From: Rhizobium sp. RCAM05350
GTDB taxonomy: Bacteria > Pseudomonadota > Alphaproteobacteria > Rhizobiales > Rhizobiaceae
DNA: 64,000 nucleotides
Reading direction: 5' to 3'
Assembly: GCA_024426085.1 (NCBI GenBank)
Contig: CP087973.1
Span: 124,001 to 188,000 of the forward strand
The notes beneath the pieces were generated by a model. It was not told where the DNA came from. It made no database searches and worked only from the letters and a program-made list of their open reading frames with translations. The position numbers and the translations under genes are program-made. Below, in pieces: positions 1 to 10,262 of this stretch. How positions within the stretch are numbered: the stretch's first letter is position 1; the number at the start of each line of letters is the position of its first letter.

Positions 1-963
1 GCGGGTTCCGGCACCCTCCATCGGCCCCTGTACGGTAACATTTCTGGCGCCTGCCGCATTGGCATAGTCGAGCGCCTGTTGCGGTGACATTCCAAGCCGC
101 CGGCAGGCCACGAAGGCACCACCGAAGCAATCGCCGGCTCCGGTGGGATCGACCTCGGCGACGTCAAAGGCCGGCAGAATCGACGCGATATCCATCGGCC
201 CCGAAAAATGTGGCGCCGTTCTCTCCGCGTTTCAGAGCGATTTCGCTGATCTTGCCAGCAAACAGTGCCGCAATCGCCGTCTCTTCGGTTTCGGCGCCGG
301 CTGCCAGAAACAACTCTGATCCGGACGGCAACAACAGGTCGGCACTCGAGACCAACTCAACGAAGCGGTCGCGTGGTCTGGCCATGCTGCAGCAACTCCT
401 TGCGCAGATTCGGATCGAGCGACACGCTTCCCCCGCGCTCCCGAACCACATCGAGCGCGTAATCGAGCAGATTCCAGAGACCCGGTATGGCGAAAGCCGT
501 TCCCATTACGTGCAGATGCCCTGCGCGCGAACAATGTCTTCGCTTCCTCTGTAAGGCCCACCAACGCGGCAGCCGACTTGCTGATGTTGAAGACGAAATC
601 ATGAGACCCGTCCGGTCGGTAGCGCACGAAAGCACTGCCCGTCGGATACTCCATGTTGATCGAGATCGCCGACACGTCGGCGCCGTCATGCGCCAACCGC
701 TCGATGTTCAAGCGGCCGAAGTCGTCGTCGCCGACGGCGGCGACGATTCCGGCCGCTCCGCCGATCCGGGCGCATTGATCGATGAAAATGGCGGGCGCTC
801 CGCTGGGGTAAGGTCCCTTCAGATCCAGCGTTTCAAGAAATCCCTCGCCCCTTTGAGTTGCCATGATCTCCACCAGGATTTCTCCGATGGTAACTGTTGG
901 TCCCAGCACGTCGGGGGCCAATTTGGTGGGGCTTGGTGTTTGGAAAGATGTCGATGGCAGCAT
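1..963 (-). CDS. PfkB-family sugar kinase, tagatose-kinase-like; frameshifted and cut by window edge
   Basis: Ribokinase/PfkB-fold kinase expected to phosphorylate a ketohexose in the cytoplasm. The N-terminal part reads [15 protein letters not shown] followed by a substrate region with [12 protein letters not shown] and [14 protein letters not shown], which resembles tagatose kinases. The PfkB signature [13 protein letters not shown] is readable near bases 95-135. Three frame changes (about 520, 390 and 190) interrupt it, and all segments stay conserved. The last few residues lie beyond base 1. The start at 963 is a guess, because a longer in-frame start at 1026 has no clear ribosome binding site. 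It lies downstream of the ROK regulator and epimerase on the same strand, so all three probably belong to one polyol-catabolic unit. Substrate is inferred. Confidence 0.75.
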
Positions 964-1184
964 GTATTTCAGACGCAATTTCCCGTCCGCCGAATGACCA
1001 GCGTTCACGAATGTTTCTTGGCGCATCGAAAATGCTTGGCGCGCTTGGAAACCAGCAACAGGAAACCGCTTTTCTCCTCCGGTTTTCCTGAGATGTAATC
1101 TAATTTGTTTTGATGCGCAACATATTAAGTCTGCGCGTTGTAAAATGCCCCGTTCATGGATCTTCCGACCGTCGCACGGAGACG

Positions 1185-2399
1185 CTATTCTTGCTTCGCA
1201 GTCTCTTCAAAGCGATTGCTTTCAACCGACAGATAGCGCTGGTGCAGCATGCACGCGGCCCCGAACGCGGAGCCTGCGGAAAACTCGTCATTCAAAACGA
1301 TAGAGGGGATTGGAAAGCTCTGCTCTTGTGCGGTCTGCATATGGACAGCAACCCTGGCTGCAACGAGGGGGTAGAGCGCAGCGACCGAACCTCCGAGAAC
1401 GACACGATCCGGATCAATGATGCGGCAGGTTTGAACGAGTGCTAGAGCAAGCGATCTGGCCCAGTCTTCTGCAATCATGACGGCGTTCGGCTCCCGGTCA
1501 CGGACATCATCAAGGAAGTCGCCAAACTCGGCTACCGATCGGGTCGAGATCTTGCGATACTCGACCATTATGTTTTCAAGTCCGATGAGTTGCTCGAGAT
1601 TTTGACCGCTGCCAGGCTCGCCGGCAATGTGGAGGTGCCCAATCTCACCTGCCAAGCCGTGCGCGCCTCGAAACAAATTGCCATCGACCGCGATTCCGCC
1701 ACCGACACCGCTCTCCAGGACAATGAAGAGAGTCACTCCCGGATGCGCTTCGCTGTGACCGTAAGTGGCACCGATAGCGAAGGCATTGGCGTCATTCTCA
1801 GCCGTGACGGGCACCCGAATTGGCAGGCGTGCCTGCGCGAGTTCGACGAGATTGACATCTCTCCAGCCGAGCAACGGCGCAAGCCGGACGAGACCGTTGC
1901 GGTCCATTTGCGCCGGCGTCGATATGCCAAAGCCTTCACATCGGTGCCATTGATCAGGCGAGATTGATTCGATCGAGAGCGCGACCGCGCGCTCGATCGC
2001 CGCTTCGGCATTCATTGAGGGGCCGTCGAACGGTTCGGAGCTAACGTTGACGATATTTGCCGCCAGGTCGATCCGGGCGGCGGTGATGTGTTCGACGCCG
2101 ATCTCGACGCCAAGGAAAAAAACCGCGTCGGAAACGAGCTCGACCATAACACCGGGGCGACCCGCACGACTGTGGTTCGGGCGCTCCTGCGTATCGTCGA
2201 CGATCTCCCGAACGAGACCGGCAGAGGCCAGTTCGGCAATAATGTTCCCCGAAGAAGACCTGTTTAGATTAAGCATTCGTGCCAGTTCGGCGCGGCTTAA
2301 TCGTCCAGCCCGATGTAGCGCTCGCAGGACCGCAATCTCATTGTTCTGCCGGATTCGGCGAGGTGAGCTTACAATGGATACCAAATTGTTCACCTTCAA
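1185..2399 (-). CDS. ROK-family transcriptional regulator (NagC/XylR type)
   Basis: A 404-residue protein with an N-terminal winged helix-turn-helix (about residues 15-75, containing [19 protein letters not shown]) and a ROK sugar-sensing domain with the glycine-rich [18 protein letters not shown] segment and GEIGHLHI. The length is normal for repressor-type ROK proteins. It reads from a TTG codon; a GTG two codons later is an equally good start. The canonical ROK zinc-site cysteine cluster after GEIGH is not visible ([12 protein letters not shown] instead), so zinc binding is doubtful. It sits between the epimerase and kinase genes and near the divergent transporter promoter, so it is the likely local repressor responding to the transported sugar. 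Confidence 0.9.
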   Translation of the reverse strand: MKVNNLVSIVSSPRRIRQNNEIAVLRALHRAGRLSRAELARMLNLNRSSSGNIIAELASAGLVREIVDDTQERPNHSRAGRPGVMVELVSDAVFFLGVEIGVEHITAARIDLAANIVNVSSEPFDGPSMNAEAAIERAVALSIESISPDQWHRCEGFGISTPAQMDRNGLVRLAPLLGWRDVNLVELAQARLPIRVPVTAENDANAFAIGATYGHSEAHPGVTLFIVLESGVGGGIAVDGNLFRGAHGLAGEIGHLHIAGEPGSGQNLEQLIGLENIMVEYRKISTRSVAEFGDFLDDVRDREPNAVMIAEDWARSLALALVQTCRIIDPDRVVLGGSVAALYPLVAARVAVHMQTAQEQSFPIPSIVLNDEFSAGSAFGAACMLHQRYLSVESNRFEETAKQE

Positions 2400-2534
2400 T
2401 TTCCCGCCGGCAGCCGCAACAGCCTCGCCCGCTGTGGCGCAAGAATACTTGTGCTACCGCGGGCGATCACTGTGGTCACTAATTGAATCAAATTTCTAGC
2501 GATTGCGTCAAAAACTCGACCAGGAGAGCGGAAT

Positions 2535-3418
2535 TCAGGGTTTCCTGTTGGTCTTGCGTCGCCGGGCAGCCTCAGCACGCTTCAATTCGATGAACGATTT
2601 GGCATGTTCTGCGAGCGGCTGATTGTCGGTCCACGTGTCCCGCCAGATAGCGCAGGCGATAGACAGTCCTTCATCCACGACCGCGCTGGAAAACGACTCG
2701 AAGGTGATATCCCGCTGATAGTCGATATCGAGCAAAGCATCGAAAATCAGATCAAAATTGATGACGCCGTCACCAAGGTAGCCGCGGTTGCTTTCGCCAA
2801 TGTGGAAGTAGCCGATCTTGTCAGCCGCCAGCCGAATGGCCGCCGCGGGATTGGCCTCCTCGATGTTCATATGGAACGTGTCGAGATGCAAGGCCACGTG
2901 ATCGGACCCGGTAGCCTTGATGAAGTCGAGGCCTTGCGCTGCTGTGTTCAACAGATTGGTCTCAAAGCGATTGACGATTTCAAGGACAAGATCCACCCCC
3001 ACGACCTTTGCGATGTCCGCGATCCCGGCAATGGCGGCAATGCTGTTCTTTCGGCCACGATCGGTTGGCTGGGTCGCGTATTTCGTATGCGCGGAATAGA
3101 GAATGCCCCCTAACTTAGAGCCGCCGATATCCCGCACGGCCTTGACGGCGTCAGCCAGCAACTGCTCGCCTTTCTTCACGACGGCCGGGTCCTCGTTGGA
3201 AATATCCGCGGAGAGCGGCAGGCCCATGGTAACCGCGATGTCGAGGTCGAGGGCTTCTGCCTTTTTGCCAACCTATCAAGATCGAATTTCTCGGGCCGAA
3301 GATAAGCGAATTCGATCAGGCGATATCCGCAAGCCGCGGATTTTTCCATCGCGCTTTCCAGCTCGGCCTGAGAACCGCCGCCGGTCCAAACAAAAGAATG
3401 TATTCCCAGACGATTCAT
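2535..3418 (-). CDS. sugar phosphate isomerase/epimerase (xylose-isomerase-like TIM barrel); one frameshift
   Basis: About 294 residues of an AP-endonuclease-2/xylose-isomerase-like TIM barrel, the fold of ketose 3-epimerases and related sugar isomerases. The N-terminus MNRLGIHSFVWTGG has a strong ribosome binding site (AGGAGGAGAA) just upstream. Metal-site-type segments are visible: LVLEIVNRFE, HLDTFHMNIEE, YFHIGESNRGYLGDG and ITFESF. One frame change near 3265 lies in a run of five A on the coding strand, and restoring one A gives the continuous RLAKKAEALDLDIAV. It is divergent from the binding-protein operon and upstream of the ROK and kinase genes. A D-tagatose or D-psicose 3-epimerase role is an inference from context. 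Confidence 0.8.
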
Positions 3419-3779
3419 TGGATTCTCCTCCTAACGCCTCATGAAGCAGCTCTGCTAATTTGCAGTGGATCGCAACAAATATCTATAAGCCGCTTTTGTC
3501 AATCCGGTACATTTTGGATAGAGTGGGTGGTCGCATGCGGCAATGCAGCAAGAATCTTCGCTGAAGCAGCAATGGCGACCATGTCATCCTCATGCTCTCA
3601 TTTGACGCGATTAGATATTTGCAGTTTTTGACAACAAATTGTTGCGCTCGGGTCTTGGATACATTAGAACCCTGTTTTAGGGAGCCATGCGGGGGAGTGC
3701 CGTCGGTTTCCGGGAGAGGCGAGCTATGCCGAAGAGGCAGGCAGCGCCAGCACGTATTCAACCCTCGGAGGAGAAAACC
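3419..3779. promoter_or_regulatory. divergent promoter region between epimerase and polyol transporter operons
   Basis: A 361-base AT-richer spacer between divergent starts. It holds a short interrupted palindrome CAACAA-A-TTGTTG at 3632-3644, overlapping a TTGACA at 3628-3633. This would suit the operator of the neighbouring ROK repressor, but there is no direct evidence. The transporter-side ribosome binding site GGAGGAG lies at 3766-3772. No small gene was recognised. Confidence 0.4.
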
Positions 3780-5213
3780 ATGAAACGCAAATTGAACCTC
3801 AGCCTCACCGCGCTTGTCGTTGGCTTGATGGCCAGCACCGCGCCGGCCTGGGCGGATTTCTGGTCTGATGCCGGTGCGAAATACAAGGGCGTTGTGCTGC
3901 ACGGCGTGACCGAAAGCACGCCGCCCTCAAACTACATCAAGGATATCCTTGCGCCGGAGTTCGAAAAGAAGACCGGGATCAAGGTCGAGATCGAAACCAC
4001 CTCGTGGGATCAGATGTACGACAAGGCGATCAAGGATATGGAGGCGCAGACCGGTATCTACGATATGATTTATATCGAACAGGATATCATCTACGCCTAT
4101 CTCGCACGCAATTTCCTCGTCGATATCTCGAAATCGCTCAAGGACGATCCGTCGCTGAAGGCGCCGGAATTCGACGAGACGCATTTCACGACATTTGCGA
4201 ACTATTTCAAGAATGCCGATGGCGACCTGTTCGGCATTCCGATGGAAGCCTTCATCAAGGTCTATCTGTATCGTACGGATCTGTTCAACGATCCGAAGGT
4301 GAAGGAAGCCTTCAAGAAGGAGACCGGCAAGGATCTCGTTCCGGCAAAGACCCACGAGGAATATACCCAGATCGTGGAATTCTTCACCAAGTGGGGAAAG
4401 GACAACAATCTCGAGCTTTGGGGCACAACGGCTCAGGCCCATACGGGGCACCCGGCCTCCTGGTATGAGTTCTTCGAGTCGATTGCACCGACCTTCGGCG
4501 TCTACAATTGGGGCATCGATGCGTCGAAGAACTATGCTGCTTCCGTTGCCAATGGCGGCACGATGAACAGCGACAAGTCGAAGGCGGCGCTCAAATACTG
4601 GCTGCATCTTCGCGACATCGCCCCACCGGAATCCGCAGCCAGCACGTGGAGCGAAACCGCCAGCACATTTGCAGCGGGGCGTGTGGCACAGGGCCTGATC
4701 TACGGTGAAAATGCCGCATGGATCGCTTCCGACGCGGAGAAGTCCAAAGTCGTCGGCAATGTCGGCGTCGCCCTGCCACCGCTTGAAGCGGGTGTGCTCG
4801 AAGAAGCGGAAGCCGGCAAGGGCTATATCGGCTATTATGACGGCGGAGCTTTCGGCCTTCCTGCCACCTCCAAGAACAAGGAGGCTACTCTCCTGTTCCT
4901 GCAGTTCATTGGCCAGGATTCAGTTCAGAGCGACTGGGCGGTCGCTGCTCCCCGCATCACCAATACGGCGACCTATGACGACCCGAAGATCGCCGAAATG
5001 GATAAGAAGCTCGGCGGCTACTATTCGATGCTGAAGAATGACGGCAAGCTGTTTGCCGGCGCTCCTGCATATCCGTTCCACGCCCAGGTGCGTGAAGCAA
5101 CAGCGCCGATCTTCTACAAGATCCTCACCGGCGAAGTTAGCCCCGACGAAGGTCTCGACCAGATGGCGGCGGCAGCGGAAGCCGAACTGACCAATCTCGG
5201 CTATCGCAAGTAA
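3780..5213 (+). CDS. sugar/polyol ABC transporter solute-binding protein (family 1)
   Basis: A 477-residue periplasmic binding protein with a Sec signal peptide ([20 protein letters not shown], cleavage after AWA, mature from DFWSDAG). The fold is that of family-1 carbohydrate-binding proteins, with an N-lobe containing the [20 protein letters not shown] stretch and a C-lobe including [20 protein letters not shown]. The start at 3780 is preferred over longer in-frame starts because GGAGGAG lies ten bases upstream and the signal peptide begins there. It heads the operon with two permeases, a small membrane protein, a dehydrogenase and an ATPase. A G-C-rich hairpin follows the stop codon. The ligand is probably a hexitol or ketohexose, inferred from neighbouring dehydrogenase and kinase. 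Confidence 0.92.
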   Translation: MKRKLNLSLTALVVGLMASTAPAWADFWSDAGAKYKGVVLHGVTESTPPSNYIKDILAPEFEKKTGIKVEIETTSWDQMYDKAIKDMEAQTGIYDMIYIEQDIIYAYLARNFLVDISKSLKDDPSLKAPEFDETHFTTFANYFKNADGDLFGIPMEAFIKVYLYRTDLFNDPKVKEAFKKETGKDLVPAKTHEEYTQIVEFFTKWGKDNNLELWGTTAQAHTGHPASWYEFFESIAPTFGVYNWGIDASKNYAASVANGGTMNSDKSKAALKYWLHLRDIAPPESAASTWSETASTFAAGRVAQGLIYGENAAWIASDAEKSKVVGNVGVALPPLEAGVLEEAEAGKGYIGYYDGGAFGLPATSKNKEATLLFLQFIGQDSVQSDWAVAAPRITNTATYDDPKIAEMDKKLGGYYSMLKNDGKLFAGAPAYPFHAQVREATAPIFYKILTGEVSPDEGLDQMAAAAEAELTNLGYRK

Positions 5214-5226
5214 AGACTGAGGGTTG

Positions 5227-5254
5227 AGCGGTCGCCGCCATGGCGGCGGCCGCT
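5227..5254 (+). terminator. intercistronic hairpin after binding-protein gene
   Basis: Nearly perfect palindrome: 14-base arms (5227-5240 and 5241-5254) with one G-U pair. There is no T-tract, so it is more likely an mRNA-stabilising or attenuating hairpin between the highly expressed binding protein and the permeases than a full terminator. Confidence 0.55.
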
Positions 5255-5317
5255 TGTCCGTATAACGTCCGGCGTGGACACCTGGAAATATTCGAAGCCT
5301 GCGGGGAGGTTGGTTTC

Positions 5318-6199
5318 ATGAGATCAAACAAGATAGGCTGGCTGCTGCTAGCGCCAACACTCACGATTCTCGGCCTGTTCGGTATCGTTCCTTTTCTTTA
5401 CGTCCTCTACGTGGCGTTTCACCAATGGAATCCCTTCGGCGCCAACCCGGGGATGATCTATAACGGCGCGAACAATTTCCGCCGGCTGGTGGTCGACGGG
5501 GAGTTTCTGACCTCCATTTATTACACCGCGCTGTTTGCCTTTTTTGCGGTCGTCAGCGAAATTATCCTCGGCTATCTTCTGGCGCAGCTCTTCACCAAAG
5601 ATTTTCCCGGCAAGGCGGTGTTTCGCACCATCCATACCTTGCCGCTGATTGTAGCGCCAATCGTTGTTGGCTCCGTCTGGCGGCTCATGACCACGCCCAG
5701 CATCGGGATCATTCCTTATTATCTGAAATACTGGTTTGGCTACGACCTGAACATTGGCAGCAATGCAACGGCCGCTTTCGCTCTCACGGTGATCATGGAT
5801 ATCTGGCACTGGACGCCGCTCGTCACGCTGACGCTGCTGGCGGCTATCGTCTCACTGCCGAAGGATCCTTTTGAACAGGCGCAGATCGATGGCGCAAATC
5901 GATGGCAGATCTTCTGGCACATCACCCTGCCCATGATCCGCCCCGCCATTCTGGCAACTGTTTTTATTCGTCTCATGGACGCACTCCGCACGGTGGATGA
6001 GGTTTGGATGCTGACCGGAGGCGGGCCGGGTGCAGCCACACGCTATCTGGGGCTGCACATCTGGAAGGTTGTCTTTCCGAAAACCGACTACGGCTATGGA
6101 TCGGCCATATCAATCATCGTTCTCTACCTGACCCTTGTGATGTGCTGGCTGCTCTATGTCGGTCTGGTCTCCCCACGGGCGAAGAAAAGGATAATATGA
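5318..6199 (+). CDS. sugar ABC transporter permease (MalF/UgpA type)
   Basis: A 293-residue inner-membrane permease with about six transmembrane segments, starting [20 protein letters not shown]. The EAA loop for contact with the ATPase is visible as [20 protein letters not shown]. The start at 5318 is chosen for its ribosome binding site GGGGAGGT and because it opens directly into the first membrane helix; an in-frame start at 5240 lies within the preceding hairpin. It is intact and overlaps the next permease by four bases (ATGA), indicating translational coupling. Confidence 0.93.
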   Translation: MRSNKIGWLLLAPTLTILGLFGIVPFLYVLYVAFHQWNPFGANPGMIYNGANNFRRLVVDGEFLTSIYYTALFAFFAVVSEIILGYLLAQLFTKDFPGKAVFRTIHTLPLIVAPIVVGSVWRLMTTPSIGIIPYYLKYWFGYDLNIGSNATAAFALTVIMDIWHWTPLVTLTLLAAIVSLPKDPFEQAQIDGANRWQIFWHITLPMIRPAILATVFIRLMDALRTVDEVWMLTGGGPGAATRYLGLHIWKVVFPKTDYGYGSAISIIVLYLTLVMCWLLYVGLVSPRAKKRII

Positions 6200-7035
6200 T
6201 GCAAACCAATCGCCCCTTCCTGAACGTACTTTTGTGGGTTGTCCTTAGTCTCCTGACGCTGTTCCCGATCTACTGGCTGTTCGTCATATCGGTGAAGCCC
6301 GCAGTTGAGCTGTTTTCCGCACCAAGCGTGTTCCTCGATCCGATCTACTGGAACAACTATGCAAAGGTGCTGACCAACGAAACGCTCAGACGCTACATGA
6401 TGAACTCGATCATCATCTCCAGCGGCAATGCGCTTCTCGTGACGACGCTCGCCTTTATGGCTTGCTACGCGCTTTCCCGCTACGATCTTGCCGGCAAGGA
6501 AAACATCTTCTTCTGGACGATCACCAACCGCATGGCCCCGGCAGCGGTGTTTCTGTTGCCCTTCTTTTTATTGTTCACCCAGGTCTTCAAGATTGGCGAT
6601 TTCAAGCTCTACGACACGCGGATCGGCATGATCCTGCTCTATTGCACGTTCAATCTGCCTTTCGCGATCTGGACGCTGCGGCCAACGATCGATGGCATTC
6701 CGAAGGAACTCGACGAGGCAGCGACCGTGGACGGCGCCTCCACCTGGCAGGTCATCAGCGAAGTCATCTTTCCGCTCGCCCGCCCAGGTCTTGCAGTGAC
6801 GCTGATTTTGACCTGGGTCTTTGCCTGGAACGAGTTTCTACTTGCCGCGACACTCACCAGTTTCAACGCCCGCACGATCACCACGGGACTTTCGGAATAT
6901 GTCACGACCACCGGGACGGAATGGGGAACCATGGCCTCCATTGCCATCATTACGCTTATTCCGGCGCTGGTCGTCTTCTCAGTCGTTCAAAGACACATCG
7001 TCGCCGGCCTGACCTTTGGCGCGGTGAAGGAGTAG
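6196..7035 (+). CDS. sugar ABC transporter permease (MalG/UgpE type)
   Basis: A 279-residue membrane protein, partner of the preceding permease. It has an N-terminal transmembrane segment ([18 protein letters not shown]), five further helices and the EAA motif [20 protein letters not shown]. The gene is intact. It starts within the stop codon of the upstream gene (ATGA) and is followed after four bases by a small membrane protein gene. Confidence 0.93.
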   Translation: MMQTNRPFLNVLLWVVLSLLTLFPIYWLFVISVKPAVELFSAPSVFLDPIYWNNYAKVLTNETLRRYMMNSIIISSGNALLVTTLAFMACYALSRYDLAGKENIFFWTITNRMAPAAVFLLPFFLLFTQVFKIGDFKLYDTRIGMILLYCTFNLPFAIWTLRPTIDGIPKELDEAATVDGASTWQVISEVIFPLARPGLAVTLILTWVFAWNEFLLAATLTSFNARTITTGLSEYVTTTGTEWGTMASIAIITLIPALVVFSVVQRHIVAGLTFGAVKE

Positions 7036-7039
7036 AAAC

Positions 7040-7279
7040 ATGGATCATCCCATTGATCTCGAACAAGCCGACGACGAAGCTCGGGTTGTCGAGGCATCGC
7101 TCAAACGGTCGGGGTTTCTTCCCATCGTGACGAACTGGTTCGACCGGCTGTTCATGGGCATCTATCTGTTCGTTGCCCTTGAGCTCCTGTGGATGCGGTT
7201 CCTCGAACAGTCGATCCCACTGACGGTCTGCCATGTCATAGCCATAGCGCTCGGTGCGCTGATCGTCTGGAAAGGTTAA
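7040..7279 (+). CDS. small two-helix membrane protein in polyol transporter operon
   Basis: A 79-residue protein: an acidic N-terminal tail, an amphipathic segment containing VTNWFDRLFM, then two transmembrane helices (about residues 37-52 and 58-78) ending in a lysine-glycine. It starts four bases after the permease stop. Small two-helix proteins of this kind accompany some rhizobial sugar and glycerol ABC operons. I do not recognise a named family with confidence. A role as accessory or stabilising subunit of the permease pair is inference from position. Confidence 0.7.
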   Translation: MDHPIDLEQADDEARVVEASLKRSGFLPIVTNWFDRLFMGIYLFVALELLWMRFLEQSIPLTVCHVIAIALGALIVWKG

Positions 7280-7316
7280 CCCGTATGGAAAACCACCGTC
7301 ATAGAAAGGTGCCGCA

Positions 7317-8359
7317 ATGAAATCGCTGGTCCTTGAGGAAAAAATGAGACTCTCGCTCCGGGACTTCCCGATCGAGCGAGAGGAAGTCGTCGGACCCCAC
7401 GACGTGCGGATCAAGTTGCACACGGTCGGAATCTGCGGCTCGGATGTTCACTACTATACCCATGGCGGCATAGGCGTCTTTCAGGTGAAGGCGCCAATGA
7501 TCCTTGGGCATGAGGCATCCGGTATCGTTACCGAAATCGGGCCGGGCGTCACCACGTTGAAGCCCGGTGACCGGGTTTGCATGGAACCCGGCATCCCCGA
7601 CCCCGCAAATCGCGCGACACGGATGGGCATGTATAATATCGACCCGGCGGTCCGGTTCTGGGCGACGCCGCCGGTCCACGGCGTGCTGCGTCCGTCGGTC
7701 GTGCACCCCGAGGCCTTCACCTTCAAGCTGCCGGACAATGTCTCCTTCGCCGAGGCGGCGATGGTCAGAACCGCTGGCCGTCGGTGTGCACGCGGCCACC
7801 AAGGCGCAGGTAAAACCAGGCGATATTGCGCTCGTGATTGGTGCAGGTCCCATCGGCCTTGTGACCGCGCTGTCCGCGTTGGCAGCCGGCTGCGCACGAG
7901 TCTTCGTCAGCGATGTCGACGATACCAAGCTTGAGCTCGCAGCGCGGCTTGGCGCGATCATTCCCGTGAACGTCGCGCGCCAGGATCTGGCAAAGGAGAT
8001 TCTCGCTGCCACCGACGGCTGGGGCGTGGAGATCGTCTTCGAGTGCTCTGGAACGCCCAGGGGTGCCGAGAACATCTTTGATCCACTTTGCCCAGGTGGC
8101 CGCGTCGTGTTCATCGGTTCGCAAGTGCATGATATCGCCTATAATGTCGGCAAGGCCATGGTGCGCGAGGCTCGGGTCGAACATGTCTTCCGCTACGCGC
8201 ATGTGTTTCCGCGTTGCGTTTCGATGTTGTCTTCGGGCGCCATCGACGTGAAACCACTCATTACGCGCACATTCGAATTCGATGAGAGCGTGCGCGCTCG
8301 AAATTGCCGCATCCGCCCCCAAGGGCGAAGTGAAGATGCAAATTGTACTACCGCAGTAA
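7317..8359 (+). CDS. zinc-dependent polyol dehydrogenase (xylitol/sorbitol dehydrogenase family); two frameshifts
   Basis: About 347 residues of medium-chain zinc alcohol dehydrogenase. Catalytic-zinc ligands are visible in [11 protein letters not shown] and GHEASG, and the NAD-binding motif is [10 protein letters not shown]. The stretch [20 protein letters not shown] is typical of D-xylulose reductase/L-iditol dehydrogenase relatives that lack the structural-zinc cysteine cluster. Frame changes occur near 7766 (one extra A before [10 protein letters not shown]) and near 8297 (restoring [19 protein letters not shown] and the TAA at 8357). It would oxidise an imported polyol to a ketose in the cytoplasm, ready for the kinase encoded upstream. 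Exact polyol unknown. Confidence 0.85.
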
Positions 8360-8369
8360 GGGGAGCGAG

Positions 8370-9427
8370 ATGGCGCAGGTCAATATCAAGGACATCGTGA
8401 AGCAATACGGTGAACTCAAGGTCATTCATGGTGTCAACGTCGACATTGCGGATGGAGAGTTCGTCGTTCTCGTCGGCCCTTCCGGATGTGGCAAGTCGAC
8501 GTTGCTTCGTATGATTGCGGGCCTTGAGGCCATCTCAGCTGGAGAAATCAGCATCGGCGGGCGGGTCGTAAACAACGTCCTTCCCAAGGATCGTGATATT
8601 GCGATGGTGTTTCAGAGTTACGCTCTCTATCCGCACAAGACTGTTGCTGAAAACATGGGCTTTTCCCTGAAGATCAAGGGCGCGCCGAAAGCTGAAATCA
8701 ATGCCAAGGTGCAGAAGGCGGCTGATGTGCTCGATCTTGGCAAGCTCCTCGACCGCTATCCCAAGCAGCTCTCCGGTGGCCAGCGCCAGCTGTGGCGATG
8801 GGGCGCGCGATCGTGCGCGATCCACAAGTGTTCCTGTTTGATGAACCGCTCTCAAACCTTGATGCAAAGTTGCGCGTGGCAATGCGCGTCGAAATCAAGG
8901 AACTGCATCAGCGTCTGAAGACTACGATCATCTACGTCACCCATGACCAGATTGAGGCCATGACAATGGCCGACAAGATTGTTGTGATGAAGGATGGGTA
9001 TGTGGAGCAGATCGGCAAGCCGCTAGATCTGTACGACCGGCCGCGCAATGTCTTTGTCGCGGGCTTTATCGGCTCGCCGTCAATGAATTTTCTCAAGGGC
9101 CGTATCCGGTCGGATGCGGGTGGCAAGGTGTTCGTCTCCGATGGTGGCGCCGTTTTGCCGGTCGAAGGCGAGAACCTGGAGGATGGTCGCCCCGTCGTCT
9201 ATGGTATCCGTCCGGAGCATATCACGCTCGGATCGCAGGGCTTGCAGGTAAAAATTGCCGTCGTGGAGCCGACCGGAGCCGAAACGCAGATTTTTGCGCG
9301 CGGGTGACGAGGTGATTGACGCTCTGCTGAAAGATCGCGTGCATGTTCTGCCGGGAGAGACTGTCTTTTTCAGATAGACCCGCGCAAGGCACATATCTTC
9401 GACCGTGAAACAACCGTGCGCCTCTGA
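8370..9427 (+). CDS. sugar ABC transporter ATP-binding protein (UgpC/MalK type); three frameshifts
   Basis: About 352 residues. Walker A is GPSGCGKST, the Q-loop is FQSYALYPH, the signature LSGGQRQ, Walker [15 protein letters not shown] and the H-loop YVTHD, followed by a C-terminal TOBE regulatory domain ([10 protein letters not shown]). Frame changes lie at about 8789 (one base missing within QRQRVAMGRA), about 9297 and about 9372. The last conserved residues are [12 protein letters not shown] before TGA at 9425. It starts eleven bases after the dehydrogenase stop and energises the two permeases upstream. Confidence 0.88.
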
Positions 9428-9469
9428 ATCTTGCCGGTTCCTCCCGCCTCGCTCTCTGGGCCGGGTTTC

Positions 9470-10250
9470 TTCCATAGTGGAAGACGCACTCGCACGGGTG
9501 CAACAGGTAACCACCCGCGAAATGACGCGCGGCGGCTACATCAAGTAGGTCCCTCCCAAGGACGGGCGACCCGGGCTATCTCCGGTCGCCAAACTGGAGC
9601 CTGACGTCAGCTGTGGCTGACGTCAGGCCTTTCCAAGGAAAAGGCTAATATAAGACGGCCGCCTTGCTGTCTTCCCCGCAGGGCGGGCGTCCGTACCGGT
9701 ATCAGAGGGAGGGTGTTTCAATGCGCGTCTCATGGTTGCCCCATCTGTCGGGCTTCTTTTGATCTGGATGATCGTACCGCTGGCGATGATGTTGTGGTAC
9801 TCGTTCCAGAACGACAATCTGCTCAATCCCGGCACTGTCAGCTTCGCTGGTCTCTTGAATTATCAGTATTTCTGCACGGATCCTGCCTTTTCCGGTCCAT
9901 CTGGAATACGCTGCGTCTTATAGTCGGCGTGCTTTTCGGTGGTATCGCGATCGGCCTTCTGCTGGGTCAGCCGATGTTCGGGCAGAGGATCGTGCGGATC
10001 ATGATCATCTCGCCGTTCGTCGTCATGCCGCCGGTGGCGGCCCTTGTCTGGAAGAACGTGATCATGCACCCCGGCCACGGCGTATTTGCGGGATTTCAGC
10101 CGTGCGCTTGGGTCGCAGCCGGTTGACTGGTTTGCGTAATATCCGTTGTTTTCCATTATCATCATCGTCGCCTGGCAACGGCTGCCGTTTGCGACGCTCA
10201 TTCTTTTGACTGCCCTGCAATCGCTTGACGGCGAGATATCAACACTGGGT
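9470..10250 (+). pseudogene. remnant of a second polyol ABC transporter (binding-protein tail plus truncated permease)
   Basis: Two relics. Bases 9480-9548 encode EDALARVQQVTTREMTRGGY-IK with stop, which looks like the C-terminus of a sorbitol/mannitol-type binding protein whose body is missing. Bases 9732-10240 encode the first half of a SmoF-like permease in three frames: LIWMIVPLAMMLWYSFQN, then WNTLRLIVGVLFGGIAIGLL, then LPFATLILLTALQSLDGE. The sequence then stops being permease-like, just before the end of a convergent AraC gene. The EAA loop, the remaining helices, the second permease and the binding-protein body are absent, so this is a deletion scar and cannot be functional. Confidence 0.75.
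9599..9628 (+). terminator. perfect 13-bp stem hairpin between binding-protein tail and permease relic
   Basis: Arms 9599-9611 and 9616-9628 (GCCTGACGTCAGC) pair perfectly around a TGTG loop. A short CTTTCC follows, with no true T-tract. It occupies the same position, after a binding-protein stop codon, as the hairpins following the other binding-protein genes in this window. Confidence 0.7.
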
Positions 10251-10262
10251 CCACGGTTCCGA

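Noticed and set aside
3628..3665. TTGACA as a -35 box for the polyol transporter
   Set aside because: The nearest AT-rich -10-like hexamer is too far downstream (about 24-26 bases), so a sigma-70 promoter here is not convincing.
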